Positions 9,714 to 18,567 of a DNA stretch of 64,000 nt are shown one piece after another. The first letter of the stretch is position 1. Every line of letters starts with the position of its first letter. The position numbers and the translations under genes were made by a program. The notes under the pieces were generated by a model. It made no database searches. It saw nothing but the letters and a program-made list of their open reading frames with translations, and was not told where the DNA came from. Location: the NCBI GenBank assembly GCA_905214435.1, contig CAJMMA010000002.1:1-64000 (forward strand), read 5' to 3'. The stretch is from an uncultured bacterium (lineage in GTDB: Bacteria > Actinomycetota > Coriobacteriia > Coriobacteriales > Coriobacteriaceae).

Positions 9714-9774
9714 ACCATCACAACATTCGATGAAAATCTCGATTTTGGCAAAAAGCGTCGAATGTTGTGATGGT
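9714..9774. repeat. 17-bp perfect inverted repeat downstream of sortase
   Basis: The arms ACCATCACAACATTCGA (9714-9730) and its exact complement (9758-9774) enclose a 27-base loop. Together with the palindrome just before it, this fills the start of the 325-bp gap between sortase and gatC. The rest of the gap holds no gene that I can support. Confidence 0.8.
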
Positions 9775-9937
9775 CTTCGTTGTGGACGGCGCGGTTTTCG
9801 TTATGGGCGAGACGGTTTTCGCTACGGACGGTGCGGTTTCGCTGCAGAATCGCCAGCCCATTACCTGCCAGCCCGCCGTCCTCGTTACGTTTTCGCTGCA
9901 TTTAGGTAAAGCACCTGCTCCAAGCGGCGTTGCCTTG

Positions 9938-9943
9938 TATACT
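9938..9943 (+). promoter_or_regulatory. Candidate -10 box for gatCAB
   Basis: TATACT lies 36 bp before the gatC start. No good -35 box is seen, so this is a weak call made on position and sequence only. Confidence 0.3.
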
Positions 9944-9978
9944 AGAGCGGTTTATCTGTTATGCGGAAGGGAGCGCCT

Positions 9979-10290
9979 ATGGCACTCAGCGAGAAAGACG
10001 TGCGCGGCATCGCCGAGTACGCAAAGATCGCACTGACCGATGACGAGCTCACCCAGATGACGTCCTACATGAACGACGCCGTCCAGATGCTCGAGCCCGT
10101 CTTGCAATATGACTTGCCCGACGTGGAGCCCACGTTCCATCCCATCGGAAGCCTGTCCAACGTGATGGGCGATGACCTGCGCGAGCCCGAGCGCGACCTG
10201 CCGCTCGACGTTGCGCTCGAAAACGCCGGCAGCGCGCGCGACCGCTACTTCCGCGTGCCGTCCATTTTGGGAGAGGGGGAGAGCGAGTAA
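9979..10290 (+). CDS. gatC: Asp-tRNA(Asn)/Glu-tRNA(Gln) amidotransferase subunit C
   Basis: Small subunit (103 residues) of the GatCAB complex, which converts Glu-tRNA(Gln) and/or Asp-tRNA(Asn) to the amidated form in the cytoplasm; GatC holds GatA and GatB together. ATG 9979 follows GAAGGGA. The N-terminus has the family pattern (VRGIAEYAKIALTDDELTQM), and the C-terminal part matches the GatC layout with a PTFHPIG segment and R-x-R-x-x-P-like DRYFRVPSIL. The stop overlaps the gatA start by one base (TAATG), so the two are translationally coupled. Confidence 0.95.
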   Translation: MALSEKDVRGIAEYAKIALTDDELTQMTSYMNDAVQMLEPVLQYDLPDVEPTFHPIGSLSNVMGDDLREPERDLPLDVALENAGSARDRYFRVPSILGEGESE

Positions 10291-11804
10291 TGGCGCAGAG
10301 CTTCGATTCCCTTACCGCCGCCCAGATCGCCGCGGGCGTTGCCGCCGGCGACTTTACCGCTACCGAGGTGGCACAGGCCTCCCTTGCCGTCATCGAGGCG
10401 CGCGAGGACGGGGTCCAGGCATTCCTGCAGGTGGCGCCCGAGCTTGCGCTCGAGGCCGCCGCGCGCGTGGATGCCGACCGCGCTGCAGGCAAGCCGCTGC
10501 CCCCGCTCGCGGGCGTGCCGCTGGCCATCAAGGACAACATGAACCTCGTGGGCACGCGCACCACCTGCGCTTCCCGCATGCTCGAGAACTACCAGAGCGT
10601 CTACACCGCCACCTGCGTCCAGCGCATGCTCGACGCCGGCTGCCTGCCCATGGGCAAGGCCAACATGGACGAGTTTGCCTTTGGCAGCTCCACCGAGAGC
10701 TCGGCGTTCCACCGCACCAACAACCCCTGGGATACCGAACGCGTGCCCGGCGGCTCCTCGGGCGGCTCCGCTGCCGCCGTCGCCGCGGGCGAGGTCGCGC
10801 TCTCGCTGGGCTCGGACACCGGCGGCTCCATTCGCCAGCCGGCGTCGCTGTGCGGCGTGGTGGGCTTTAAGCCCACGTATGGCGCCGTGAGCCGTTACGG
10901 CGTGGTTGCCTTTGGCTCGTCGCTCGACCAGGTGGGTCCCTTTGGCCGCACGGTCGAGGATGTCGCGCTGGCCATGAACGCGCTTACCGGCGCGGGCCAC
11001 GATCCGTACGACTGCACCAGCCAGGATTGCGCCGTCGACTTTACCGAGCACCTCAACGACAGCATCGAGGGCAAGCGCGTGGGCATCATCCCCGCGTTTA
11101 TGGAGGCCGAGGGCCTGACGCCCGAGGTCAAGGCCGCTGTTCAGCGCGCCGCCCAAGAGCTGCAGAACCAGGGCGCCGAGCTCGTGGAGGTCGACCTGCC
11201 GCACCTGGACGCCGCCATCGCTGCCTACTACGTCATCGGCCCGGCCGAGGCGTTCTCCAACCTGGCCCGTTTCGACGGCATTCGCTACGGCTATCAGGAG
11301 GAGGGCTGCGCCAACCTGTCCGACCAGAGTTCGCTCTCGCGCGCCCATGGCTTTGGCGCCGAGGCCAAGCGCCGTCAGATGCTCGGCGCCTACCTGCTGA
11401 GCTCGGGTGTGTACGACAAGTACTACTATGCCGCGCAGAAGGCCCGCACGCTCATCACGCAGGACTACGACGCCGCGTATGCCAAGGTGGACACCATCCT
11501 GATGCCCGCCTCGCCGCGCACGGCCTTTAAGTTTGGCGAGATCAGCGACCCCACGCAGATGTACCTCTCCGACCTGTACACCATCTCGCTCAACATTTGC
11601 GGCAACGGCGGTATCTCGGTGCCGCTGGGCCTGGGCGAGGACACTCAGCTGCCCGTTTCTGCCCAGCTGGTGGGTCCGGCGTTTAAGGACCGTCAGCTGC
11701 TCACGTTTGCCCGCGCCCTGGAGCGCGGCTTTGCCGATGCCGCCACGGGTGCGCCCGTGCTTTCCGTCGCGCCCGATTTTGCCGGGAAGGGAGGCGAGCT
11801 GTAA
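10290..11804 (+). CDS. gatA: Asp/Glu-tRNA amidotransferase subunit A (amidase)
   Basis: Glutaminase subunit of GatCAB, 504 residues, releasing ammonia from glutamine for tRNA amidation. The amidase signature is intact: a catalytic Lys in LAIKDNMN, the Ser-rich loop PGGSSGGSAAAVAAG, and the SDTGGSIRQPA motif with the catalytic serines. Length is normal for the family. It begins within the gatC stop codon and ends within the gatB start codon, a tight three-gene operon. Confidence 0.97.
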   Translation: MAQSFDSLTAAQIAAGVAAGDFTATEVAQASLAVIEAREDGVQAFLQVAPELALEAAARVDADRAAGKPLPPLAGVPLAIKDNMNLVGTRTTCASRMLENYQSVYTATCVQRMLDAGCLPMGKANMDEFAFGSSTESSAFHRTNNPWDTERVPGGSSGGSAAAVAAGEVALSLGSDTGGSIRQPASLCGVVGFKPTYGAVSRYGVVAFGSSLDQVGPFGRTVEDVALAMNALTGAGHDPYDCTSQDCAVDFTEHLNDSIEGKRVGIIPAFMEAEGLTPEVKAAVQRAAQELQNQGAELVEVDLPHLDAAIAAYYVIGPAEAFSNLARFDGIRYGYQEEGCANLSDQSSLSRAHGFGAEAKRRQMLGAYLLSSGVYDKYYYAAQKARTLITQDYDAAYAKVDTILMPASPRTAFKFGEISDPTQMYLSDLYTISLNICGNGGISVPLGLGEDTQLPVSAQLVGPAFKDRQLLTFARALERGFADAATGAPVLSVAPDFAGKGGEL

Positions 11805-13480
11805 TGAAGGAGCTTTCCGAGGTCCTGCAGGATTGGGAGGCCGTGATCGGCCTGGAGATCCATACCGAACTCACCGCACTCGATACCAAGATGTTCTGCA
11901 ACTGCAAGCTCAGCCACGATGACGAGCCCAACGCCAACGTGTGCCCGGTGTGCCTGGGCCTGCCCGGTGCCCTGCCGGTGCCCAACAAGCGCGCCATCGA
12001 GAGCATCGTCAAGGCCGGTCTCGCCACCAACTGCGAGATTCAGCGCCACTCGATGTTCTACCGCAAGCACTACTTCTATCCCGATATGGCCAAGAACTTC
12101 CAGACCACGCAGGGTCCAGTCGCCTTTGCCATGTACGGTCATCTTGATCTGGACGTGACCGGTCGCGGCGCCGCCGAGCGCCCCGACTGCGCGTTTGGCG
12201 AGGCCGAGGCCCAGAGTCTGGCGAGCGCCTCGGCCAACGCCGAGGGCCTGTCCACGTCCATGACGTCGACCATGCGCGAGGGCAACCAGCGCGCCGGTCA
12301 CCTGGCCAGCTATGACGCGTCCAACCTGCAGATGCCCGAGCGTCGCGAGGACGGTTCCTACACGGTGCCCATTCGCATCCTGCGCATCCACATGGAGGAG
12401 GACGCCGCCAAGATGGTCCACGTGGGCGGTGCCGAGGGCCGCATTACCGCCGCCGCCGAGTCGCTCGTCGACTACAACCGCTGCGGCACGCCTTTGATTG
12501 AGCTCGTGACTGAGCCCGATCTGCGCACGCCCGAGGAGGCCCGCCTGTTTATGGAAAAGCTCCGTCGCATTTTTGTGACGCTGGGCATTTCGGACTGCTC
12601 CATGGAGAAGGGTTCCATGCGCTGCGACGGCAACGTGTCGCTGCGCCGCCGCGGCGAGACCAAGCTGGGTACCAAGACCGAGCTCAAGAACCTCAACTCG
12701 TTTAAGAGTCTGCACGATGGCCTTGCCTACGAGATCTGCCGCCAGGCCGAGGTGCTCGAGGAGGGCGGCATTATCTACCAGGAGACCCGCCACTGGGAGC
12801 CCAGCCGCAAGCGCACCGTGGTCATGCGTGTGAAGGAGACGGCCGACGACTATCGTCTGTTCCCCGACCCCGACCTGGCGCCGTTCGACCTGGACGACGA
12901 GTTTATCGACCGCTGCCGTGGCGAGATCCCCGAGCTGCCCGATGCCAAGCGCGTCCGTTTTGAGGCCGACTTTGGCATTAAGGCGGCCGACGCCGAGCAG
13001 ATCGCCGGCGACCCGGAGTTTGCCGACTTCTTTGAGGCCGCCGCTGCCGGTATGGCCGGCAAGGAGGCCCAGACGGTCGCAAACCTGCTGGTCAACGAGA
13101 TGATCGCCTACCTTAAGGGCGCGGGCGTGTCGCTCGCCGAGTCCGGCATCGCGCCGGCTCAGGTGGCGGCACTCGCCAAGCTGCTGGCGACCGATGCCAT
13201 CAGCTCCAATCAGGCGCACGAGGTCTTTGAGGCCATGGCTCAGACCGGCGACGATCCCAACAAGATCGTCGACGAGCGCGGCATGCGTCAGGTGAGCGAT
13301 GCCGGCGCGCTGCAGCCGATCGTGGACGAGGTGCTGGCAAACTGTGCCGATCAGGCGCAGCAGTATCGTGACGGCAACCAGAAGGTCATCGGCTTTTTGG
13401 TAGGCCAGTGCATGAAGGCGAGCCGCGGAAAGGGCAACCCGAAGCTCTTCAACGAGTTGCTGAGAACGGCGCTCGCGTAG
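11804..13480 (+). CDS. gatB: Asp/Glu-tRNA amidotransferase subunit B
   Basis: tRNA-binding and kinase-like subunit of GatCAB, 558 residues, somewhat longer than many homologues (about 480-500). The N-terminal catalytic core shows VIGLEIHTEL, a cysteine cluster (MFCNCKLSH ... NVCPVCLGLPGALPVPN) that fits zinc binding, and the HYFYPDMAKNFQ-like motif. The C-terminal GatB/YqeY helical domain (about residue 400 on) includes QAHEVFEAMAQTG and ends with GNPKLFNELLRTAL. It is followed by the very long hairpin at 13487-13633. Confidence 0.96.
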   Translation: MKELSEVLQDWEAVIGLEIHTELTALDTKMFCNCKLSHDDEPNANVCPVCLGLPGALPVPNKRAIESIVKAGLATNCEIQRHSMFYRKHYFYPDMAKNFQTTQGPVAFAMYGHLDLDVTGRGAAERPDCAFGEAEAQSLASASANAEGLSTSMTSTMREGNQRAGHLASYDASNLQMPERREDGSYTVPIRILRIHMEEDAAKMVHVGGAEGRITAAAESLVDYNRCGTPLIELVTEPDLRTPEEARLFMEKLRRIFVTLGISDCSMEKGSMRCDGNVSLRRRGETKLGTKTELKNLNSFKSLHDGLAYEICRQAEVLEEGGIIYQETRHWEPSRKRTVVMRVKETADDYRLFPDPDLAPFDLDDEFIDRCRGEIPELPDAKRVRFEADFGIKAADAEQIAGDPEFADFFEAAAAGMAGKEAQTVANLLVNEMIAYLKGAGVSLAESGIAPAQVAALAKLLATDAISSNQAHEVFEAMAQTGDDPNKIVDERGMRQVSDAGALQPIVDEVLANCADQAQQYRDGNQKVIGFLVGQCMKASRGKGNPKLFNELLRTALA

Positions 13481-13486
13481 ACTCAC

Positions 13487-13633
13487 GGGCGGGGAAGGCC
13501 CCCGGAGCGGTGGGGTGCTTCCTCAAAATTTCGAACAGTCCTGCGCAAGACGAAGGCCACATTAAGTGGCCTTCTTTGCGTGCGGAACTCATTTTGAGCA
13601 AGCGCCCCGCCGCTCCGGGGGCCTTCCCCGCCC
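13487..13633. repeat. Giant inverted repeat (34-bp arms) downstream of gatB
   Basis: Arm 13487-13520 matches the reverse complement of arm 13600-13633 at 32 of 34 positions; both differences allow G-U pairing in RNA. The inner flanks are also partly complementary, and a standard terminator hairpin sits in the centre. It starts 6 bp after the gatB stop. It could be a compound terminator for both directions or a small palindromic mobile element. Confidence 0.8.
13552..13577 (+). terminator. Terminator inside the giant hairpin
   Basis: The arms GAAGGCCAC and GTGGCCTTC with a 5-base loop are followed by TTT. This is a perfect 9-bp stem that probably ends gatCAB transcription. Confidence 0.7.
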
Positions 13634-13680
13634 TGACGACTCGGCCTTCCGGGTCAGGTGGGCTGAATGGAATTTGGTGA

Positions 13681-13709
13681 ATGGGCGTGCCGTTGGCGCG
13701 CCCATTTTT
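13681..13709 (+). terminator. Hairpin with T-run between gatB and the AraC gene
   Basis: The stem TGGGCGTGCC/GGCGCGCCCA (one G-T pair) is followed by TTTTT. Genes converge here, so it may be a second gatCAB terminator. Confidence 0.65.
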
Positions 13710-13716
13710 GTGAATA

Positions 13717-13741
13717 TGACAAAGGGACAGTCCCTTTGTCA
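13717..13741. repeat. Palindromic repeat with AAAGGGACAGTCCCTTT core
   Basis: A 25-base near-perfect palindrome (12-bp arms TGACAAAGGGAC, one central base). The same 17-base core occurs at 18509-18525, and half of it recurs near 13780. The repeat brackets the AraC/ABC block. Confidence 0.8.
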
Positions 13742-13799
13742 CATTGCAGGTGACCTTCTCTGCATGTGGAGCTCATTGGTCTGTCCCTTTGCTGGCTCC

Positions 13800-14804
13800 T
13801 TACTGGTGTTGGGAGCGCCAGGCGGTGGGGGTGGTGCCGGTGTGTTGCTTGAAGGCTTGGGCGAAGGCGGCCTGCTGAGGGTAGCCTAGACGCTCTGCCA
13901 CCTGCGCTATCGTGAGCGCGCTATCGGCCAAAAGGTCCTGTGCTCGTTCCATACGGCGTCTGCGAATGTAGGCGCCCAGGGACTCGCCAGTTTGGGCCTT
14001 AAAGGTGGCGCATAGCTTGGAGCGGCTTGAGAAGAGCGCCTCGGCCACCTCGTTGATGCTCACATGTCTGCCCTTGTCGAGCGAGCGCTCCACAAGGCTC
14101 GCCGCCTCTTGGGCAATGGTAACGCTGGCGCGCGTGTCTGTCGCTTGCTGTGCTTGCCTGTGGGCCGCGCGCGAACAGGCGAGCTCCGCGACCATGGTCT
14201 CCACGATGCCTTGCATATAGACGTGTCCGCCTACGGTGCGGGCGCGGTCCTCGTTAATCCGGCGCAGCGTGTGGCAGATGGCAGACGTCGCCTCCTCGTG
14301 CCACGACTCGGCAAACGCCTCAAAGACTCCCGCGAACTCAGTGGGATACCGATGCTCCAGCTCGTCAAAATACCCGGGCAAAAAGAGCACCGAGCGCGAG
14401 TGATAAAGCTGCCCTGCAAACAGCGGACTTAGTTCCTCGCCGCAGCTATCTTGGATAAAGCTGCACACCGCGCTGTTCGGCCACGGTCCATGCAAGGGTT
14501 TAAGGTTCGCAGGCGTTATGCCAGCCTCGGGCATGCATATAAGTGTGGGCGCGCTGACCTCGCTCACGCAGGCGTACGGTTCGGGTGTGTATTCGGCCAG
14601 GTACATATCGTGCATCGGGGTAATGAAATGCTCCATAACGATGCAGGCGGGGGAGAGAGGCATGATCCATGCGCGTCCGTGCGCCCGATCGTTTGCCACC
14701 TCGCCGGTAAAGACGGCGCCCTTGCCGGTAAGCTCCAGGCCAAACTGCTCAAACTGCGGTGCGTAGAGCTCGGTTATGTCGGTCGCTGCCCGCCGTATTT
14801 GCAA
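13800..14804 (-). CDS. AraC-family transcriptional regulator
   Basis: DNA-binding regulator of 334 residues. The likely start is TTG 14804, preceded on the minus strand by an AAAGGGA ribosome site. The C-terminal 100 residues are a typical AraC double helix-turn-helix: SINEVAEALFSSRSKLCATFK for the first and LTIAQVAERLGYPQQAAFAQAFKQHTG for the second, ending TPTAW. The N-terminal domain is of the long type seen in YbtA-like regulators of siderophore transport and has no obvious sugar-cupin motif. It is divergent from the ABC transporter pair, with the 114-bp shared upstream region holding the palindrome GTGAGCCATGGCTAAC. It probably controls the transporter, with a metal chelate or other small molecule as effector (inference). 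Confidence 0.88.
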   Translation of the reverse strand: MQIRRAATDITELYAPQFEQFGLELTGKGAVFTGEVANDRAHGRAWIMPLSPACIVMEHFITPMHDMYLAEYTPEPYACVSEVSAPTLICMPEAGITPANLKPLHGPWPNSAVCSFIQDSCGEELSPLFAGQLYHSRSVLFLPGYFDELEHRYPTEFAGVFEAFAESWHEEATSAICHTLRRINEDRARTVGGHVYMQGIVETMVAELACSRAAHRQAQQATDTRASVTIAQEAASLVERSLDKGRHVSINEVAEALFSSRSKLCATFKAQTGESLGAYIRRRRMERAQDLLADSALTIAQVAERLGYPQQAAFAQAFKQHTGTTPTAWRSQHQ

Positions 14805-14848
14805 AAGCGTCCCTTTCCTTTGCAGAAACGTCCACGCCTGGCTCGATT

Positions 14849-14864
14849 GTGAGCCATGGCTAAC
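14849..14864. promoter_or_regulatory. Operator-like palindrome upstream of the ABC operon
   Basis: GTGAGCCATGGCTAAC has the symmetric core AGCCATGGCT. A close variant stands upstream of the DUF6110/P-type ATPase operon at 18568-18587. The half-site TTAGCC is reminiscent of DtxR/IdeR-type metal boxes. The binding protein is unknown; the AraC protein or a DtxR-family regulator elsewhere are candidates. Confidence 0.5.
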
Positions 14865-14918
14865 ACATCAATGATAAGTTCATTACGGTTAACTCTCAAG
14901 CCGTTAGAAAGGAATCTC

Positions 14919-16742
14919 ATGGCAAAGGGATCAAAAAAGGAAGGCGGCGGTATCGGCGAGCTGCTTGCATATGCCGGCGACCGTAAATTCCTAACATATT
15001 TGGGCATGGCCCTCTCGGCGCTCTCGCAGCTGCTGAGCTTTGGCCCGTACGTGTGCATTTGGCTTGTCGCGCGCGATCTGATCGCCGTGGCACCTAACTG
15101 GAGCGAAGCCTGCGGCATCGCGACGTATGGCTGGTGGGCCGTGGGGTTTGCGCTGGCAAGCATCGTGGTCTATTTCGTGGGGCTCATGTGCACGCACCTG
15201 TCTGCGTTTCGCTGCGCGTCCAATATTCGCAAGACTACGAGCGAGCACCTGCTTAAGCTGCCGCTTGGCTACTTTAACACACACGCCACCGGTGAGCTGC
15301 GCCGTATCGTAGACGGATGCGCCGCTTCCACAGAGACTTTGCTCGCACACATGCTGCCCGATATCGCAGGCGCCGCCGCCATGGTCGTGGGCTTGCTCGT
15401 GCTGCTTTTCGCCCTCGATTGGCGCTTGGGCGCGGCATGCCTCATTTCGGTGGCCGTTTCGTTTTGCGCCATGGCCACCATGATGAGCGGCAAGGGCGCC
15501 GAGTTTATGAAGGCCTACATGGGCGCGCTGGTCAAGATGAACAAGACCGGCACCGAATACGTGCGCGGCATCCCCGTGGTCAAGGTGTTCCAGCAGACGG
15601 TCTACTCCTTTAAGGCGTTCCACGACGCGATCGCCGAATACGCCGACATGGCGCAAAACTATGCGGGCACGTTCTGCCGAGGCCCGCAGGTGCTCAACCT
15701 TACCGCGCTCAATGGTCTTGTGACATTCCTGTTGCCCGTGGCGTTGCTGTTGGCGCCGGGCGAGACGGACTTCGCGCATTTTATGGCCAACTTCACGTTT
15801 TACGCGATATTTTCGGCCGTGGTGCCGACGGCCATGACCAAGCTCATGTTTGTGGGCGAGGCCTCTCAGATGAGTGCCGATTCGCTGGCTCGCATTCGAA
15901 GCGTCATGGATTCCAAGCAGCTCTCCGTGCCTGCCCAGCCCAAGCACCCCGCCGGCGGCGACGTGCGATTTGAGGACGTGAGCTTTACCTACGAGGGTGC
16001 CGAGGCGCCTGCCGTCAACCATGTGAGCTTTAGCGTTTCTGCAGGTAGCACCCTCGCGTTGGTGGGTCCCTCTGGCGGCGGTAAGTCAACCTGTGCCAGT
16101 CTGATCCCGCGTTTTTGGGATGTTTCCGCAGGTCGTGTGCTCGTAGGCGGTGTAGACGTTCGCGACATGGATCCGCACGAGCTTATGGACCAGGTCGCCT
16201 TTGTGTTTCAGACCAACCAGCTGTTCCGGCAAACACTTGCCGATAACGTGCGTGCCTCCAAGCCTACAGCTACTGACGACGAAGTGCGCGCGGCCCTCTC
16301 CGCGGCCCAGTGCGACGATATCGTGGCCAAGCTCCCGCAGGGCATCGACACCATGCTCGGCGCCGGCGGGGCGTACCTTTCGGGCGGCGAGGTCCAGCGC
16401 GTGGCACTCGCCCGCGCAATCCTTAAGGACGCGCCCATCGTGGTGCTCGATGAGGCCACAGCGTTTGCCGACCCCGAGAACGAGGCGCTCATCCAGCGTG
16501 CCTTTAGCAAACTGGCGGCGGGTCGCACAGTCATTATGATCGCGCACCGGCTTTCGACCGTGGTGGGGGCCGACAAGATCGTGGTGCTCAACCAAGGTAG
16601 CGTGCAGGAGACTGGCACCCATGCCGAGTTGCTGTCCCAAGAGGGTCTGTATGCCAAGATGTGGGCCGAATACGAACAGGCCGCGAGCTGGAAGATCACC
16701 GCTGCCGCGGATGCCGCCGTCACGAAGGGAGGCGAGGCCTAA
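14919..16742 (+). CDS. ABC transporter, fused membrane and ATPase domains (subunit 1)
   Basis: Half-transporter of 607 residues. ATG 14919 follows an AAAGGA ribosome site; an upstream in-frame ATG at 14856 lies inside the operator palindrome and is less likely. An N-terminal six-helix membrane domain (about 25-320) is followed by an ATPase domain (about 345-590) with Walker A GPSGGGKST, signature LSGGEVQR, Walker B PIVVLDEAT and H-loop IAHR. The D-loop reads AFAD rather than the usual SALD. It is translated together with subunit 2, 3 bp downstream, so a heterodimer is likely. AraC control and overall similarity place it with the YbtPQ/IrtAB type, exporter-fold proteins that import metal-siderophores; substrate and direction are inferred. 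Confidence 0.88.
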   Translation: MAKGSKKEGGGIGELLAYAGDRKFLTYLGMALSALSQLLSFGPYVCIWLVARDLIAVAPNWSEACGIATYGWWAVGFALASIVVYFVGLMCTHLSAFRCASNIRKTTSEHLLKLPLGYFNTHATGELRRIVDGCAASTETLLAHMLPDIAGAAAMVVGLLVLLFALDWRLGAACLISVAVSFCAMATMMSGKGAEFMKAYMGALVKMNKTGTEYVRGIPVVKVFQQTVYSFKAFHDAIAEYADMAQNYAGTFCRGPQVLNLTALNGLVTFLLPVALLLAPGETDFAHFMANFTFYAIFSAVVPTAMTKLMFVGEASQMSADSLARIRSVMDSKQLSVPAQPKHPAGGDVRFEDVSFTYEGAEAPAVNHVSFSVSAGSTLALVGPSGGGKSTCASLIPRFWDVSAGRVLVGGVDVRDMDPHELMDQVAFVFQTNQLFRQTLADNVRASKPTATDDEVRAALSAAQCDDIVAKLPQGIDTMLGAGGAYLSGGEVQRVALARAILKDAPIVVLDEATAFADPENEALIQRAFSKLAAGRTVIMIAHRLSTVVGADKIVVLNQGSVQETGTHAELLSQEGLYAKMWAEYEQAASWKITAAADAAVTKGGEA

Positions 16743-18500
16743 ATGTTCGCCTCATTCCAAAAGAAGTATTTCCTATCCGATAAAGGCGTCGCCGGCGTAA
16801 AACGCGGCATTTTCTGGACCGCGCTCACCAATCTCATTACCATGGCCGGCATGGGCTTATTGTTCCTGGTCATGGCCGGTTTTGTCGAACATCTCGCCAC
16901 CGGTGCCGACCTGCCGGATGCCCTGCCGATTGTGGGCGGCCTCCTGGTCTTTTTCGTGTTGCTCTTTGCCTCTAACTGGCAGCAGTATTACTACACCTAC
17001 TGCATCTTTTACGAGGAGTGCGGCAAGCAGCGTATGGAGATCGCCGAGCGCTTGCGCAAGCTGCCGCTGTCGTTTTTTGGCCGTCGTGATCTGGCCGATT
17101 TAACCGAGACCATTATGGGCGACGTCCAGGCCATGGAGCACGCCTACAGCCACGTGCTGGGAGAGCTTTGGGGTGCCATCATCGCAAGCGTCATTGTGTT
17201 CGTGGCGTCGCTGTTCTTTTGCTGGCAGCTGGCGATTGTGGCGTTTTGGAGCGTTCCCGTGGCCTTTGCCGTGCTGTATCTGACGCGCGGCCCCATGATC
17301 CCGGTGTTCGACCATGTGCGTGCCGAGAAGGTCAAGGTTACCGAGGCGATCCAGGAGACGCTCGACTGCGTGCGCGAGATCCGCGCCACCAACCAGGAGG
17401 CTCATTATCTTGAGGGGCTCAACGCCGTGATCGATGCCGAGGAGCGCGAGACCACCAAGGGCGAGCTCGCCAATGGGCTTTTGGTCAACTCCGCCTTTGC
17501 CATCCTGCGCCTGGGAATTGCCACCACGTTGGTCACGGGCGCTGCGATGGTCGCCTCCGGCCAGGTCGACTTTTTGATGATGTTTGCCTTCCTGCTCATG
17601 GTGAGCCGCATCTATGCGCCCTTCGATCAGGCACTGATGCTGATGTCCGAGCTGTTTGCCGCCGAGTCGTCGGCCAAGCGCATGCGTTCCATCATGGAAG
17701 AGCCCGTGGCGCGGGGCAGCGAGCAGTTTGAGCCCGTGGGCCACGATGTGGTGTTCGATCATGTGGCATTTGGCTATGGTGCGGGCGAGGACGGCCGCGC
17801 CGGCGAGAAAGTTCTTACCGATGTGAGCTTTACCGCCAAGGAAGGCGAGGTCACGGCACTGGTCGGTCCTTCGGGCTCCGGTAAGTCCACGGTGAGCCGC
17901 CTGGCCGCGCGCTTTTGGGACGCCACCGAAGGCACGGTCACCGTGGGCGGCGTGGATGTTGCGAGCGTGGATCCCGAGGTGTTGCTGCGCGACTACGCCA
18001 TTGTGTTCCAAGACGTGCTGCTCTTTGACGACACGGTGATGGGAAACATCCGTCTTGGTCGTCGCGATGCCACCGATGAGGAAGTGCTTGCTGCCGCGCG
18101 TGCCGCCAACTGCGACGAGTTTGTGAGCCGCATGCCGCAGGGCTATGACACCATGATCGGCGAGAACGGCTCCAAGCTGTCCGGCGGTGAGCGCCAGCGC
18201 ATCTCTATCGCCCGCGCGCTGCTCAAAGACGCGCCGATCGTGTTGCTGGACGAGGCGACGGCGAGTTTAGATGTGGAGAACGAGACCGTGGTGCAGCAGG
18301 CGCTCTCCCGCCTGCTCGCAGGCAAGACGGTTATCGTTATTGCCCACCGTATGCGTACGGTGGAAAATGCCGACAAAATCGTTGTACTCAAGGATGGTGT
18401 GGTTGCCGAGCAGGGCACTCCGGCGCAGCTCAAGGCGGCAGGTGGAGAATTCGCCCGCATGGTGGCGCTGCAAAAGGAAGCAGCTACCTGGCAGTTGTAA
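16743..18500 (+). CDS. ABC transporter, fused membrane and ATPase domains (subunit 2)
   Basis: Second half of the putative heterodimer, 585 residues, beginning directly after the stop of subunit 1, with GGGAGGCG as ribosome site inside the previous gene. The membrane domain (about 20-310) is followed by an ATPase domain with Walker A GPSGSGKST, signature LSGGERQR, Walker B PIVLLDEATASLD and H-loop IAHR, all canonical. So this subunit contributes standard motifs, whereas its partner has a changed D-loop, a pattern often linked to unequal ATP sites in heterodimeric transporters. Transcription probably ends near the palindrome at 18509-18525. Confidence 0.88.
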   Translation: MFASFQKKYFLSDKGVAGVKRGIFWTALTNLITMAGMGLLFLVMAGFVEHLATGADLPDALPIVGGLLVFFVLLFASNWQQYYYTYCIFYEECGKQRMEIAERLRKLPLSFFGRRDLADLTETIMGDVQAMEHAYSHVLGELWGAIIASVIVFVASLFFCWQLAIVAFWSVPVAFAVLYLTRGPMIPVFDHVRAEKVKVTEAIQETLDCVREIRATNQEAHYLEGLNAVIDAEERETTKGELANGLLVNSAFAILRLGIATTLVTGAAMVASGQVDFLMMFAFLLMVSRIYAPFDQALMLMSELFAAESSAKRMRSIMEEPVARGSEQFEPVGHDVVFDHVAFGYGAGEDGRAGEKVLTDVSFTAKEGEVTALVGPSGSGKSTVSRLAARFWDATEGTVTVGGVDVASVDPEVLLRDYAIVFQDVLLFDDTVMGNIRLGRRDATDEEVLAAARAANCDEFVSRMPQGYDTMIGENGSKLSGGERQRISIARALLKDAPIVLLDEATASLDVENETVVQQALSRLLAGKTVIVIAHRMRTVENADKIVVLKDGVVAEQGTPAQLKAAGGEFARMVALQKEAATWQL

Positions 18501-18508
18501 GAAGGGGC

Positions 18509-18525
18509 AAAGGGACAGTCCCTTT
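18509..18525. repeat. Second copy of the AAAGGGACAGTCCCTTT palindrome
   Basis: Identical 17-base core to the repeat at 13717-13741, here 9 bp after the ABC subunit 2 stop. Flanking bases extend the stem (GGGGC on the left). It may act as a transcription terminator without a T-run. Confidence 0.8.
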
Positions 18526-18567
18526 CTCACATTGACAATCGGTTACTCCGCATCGTTAATTTTCAAA

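Noticed and set aside
9701..9978. Small genes in the sortase-gatC gap
   Set aside because: Overlapping short frames arise from the inverted repeats; none has a plausible start or conserved-looking product.
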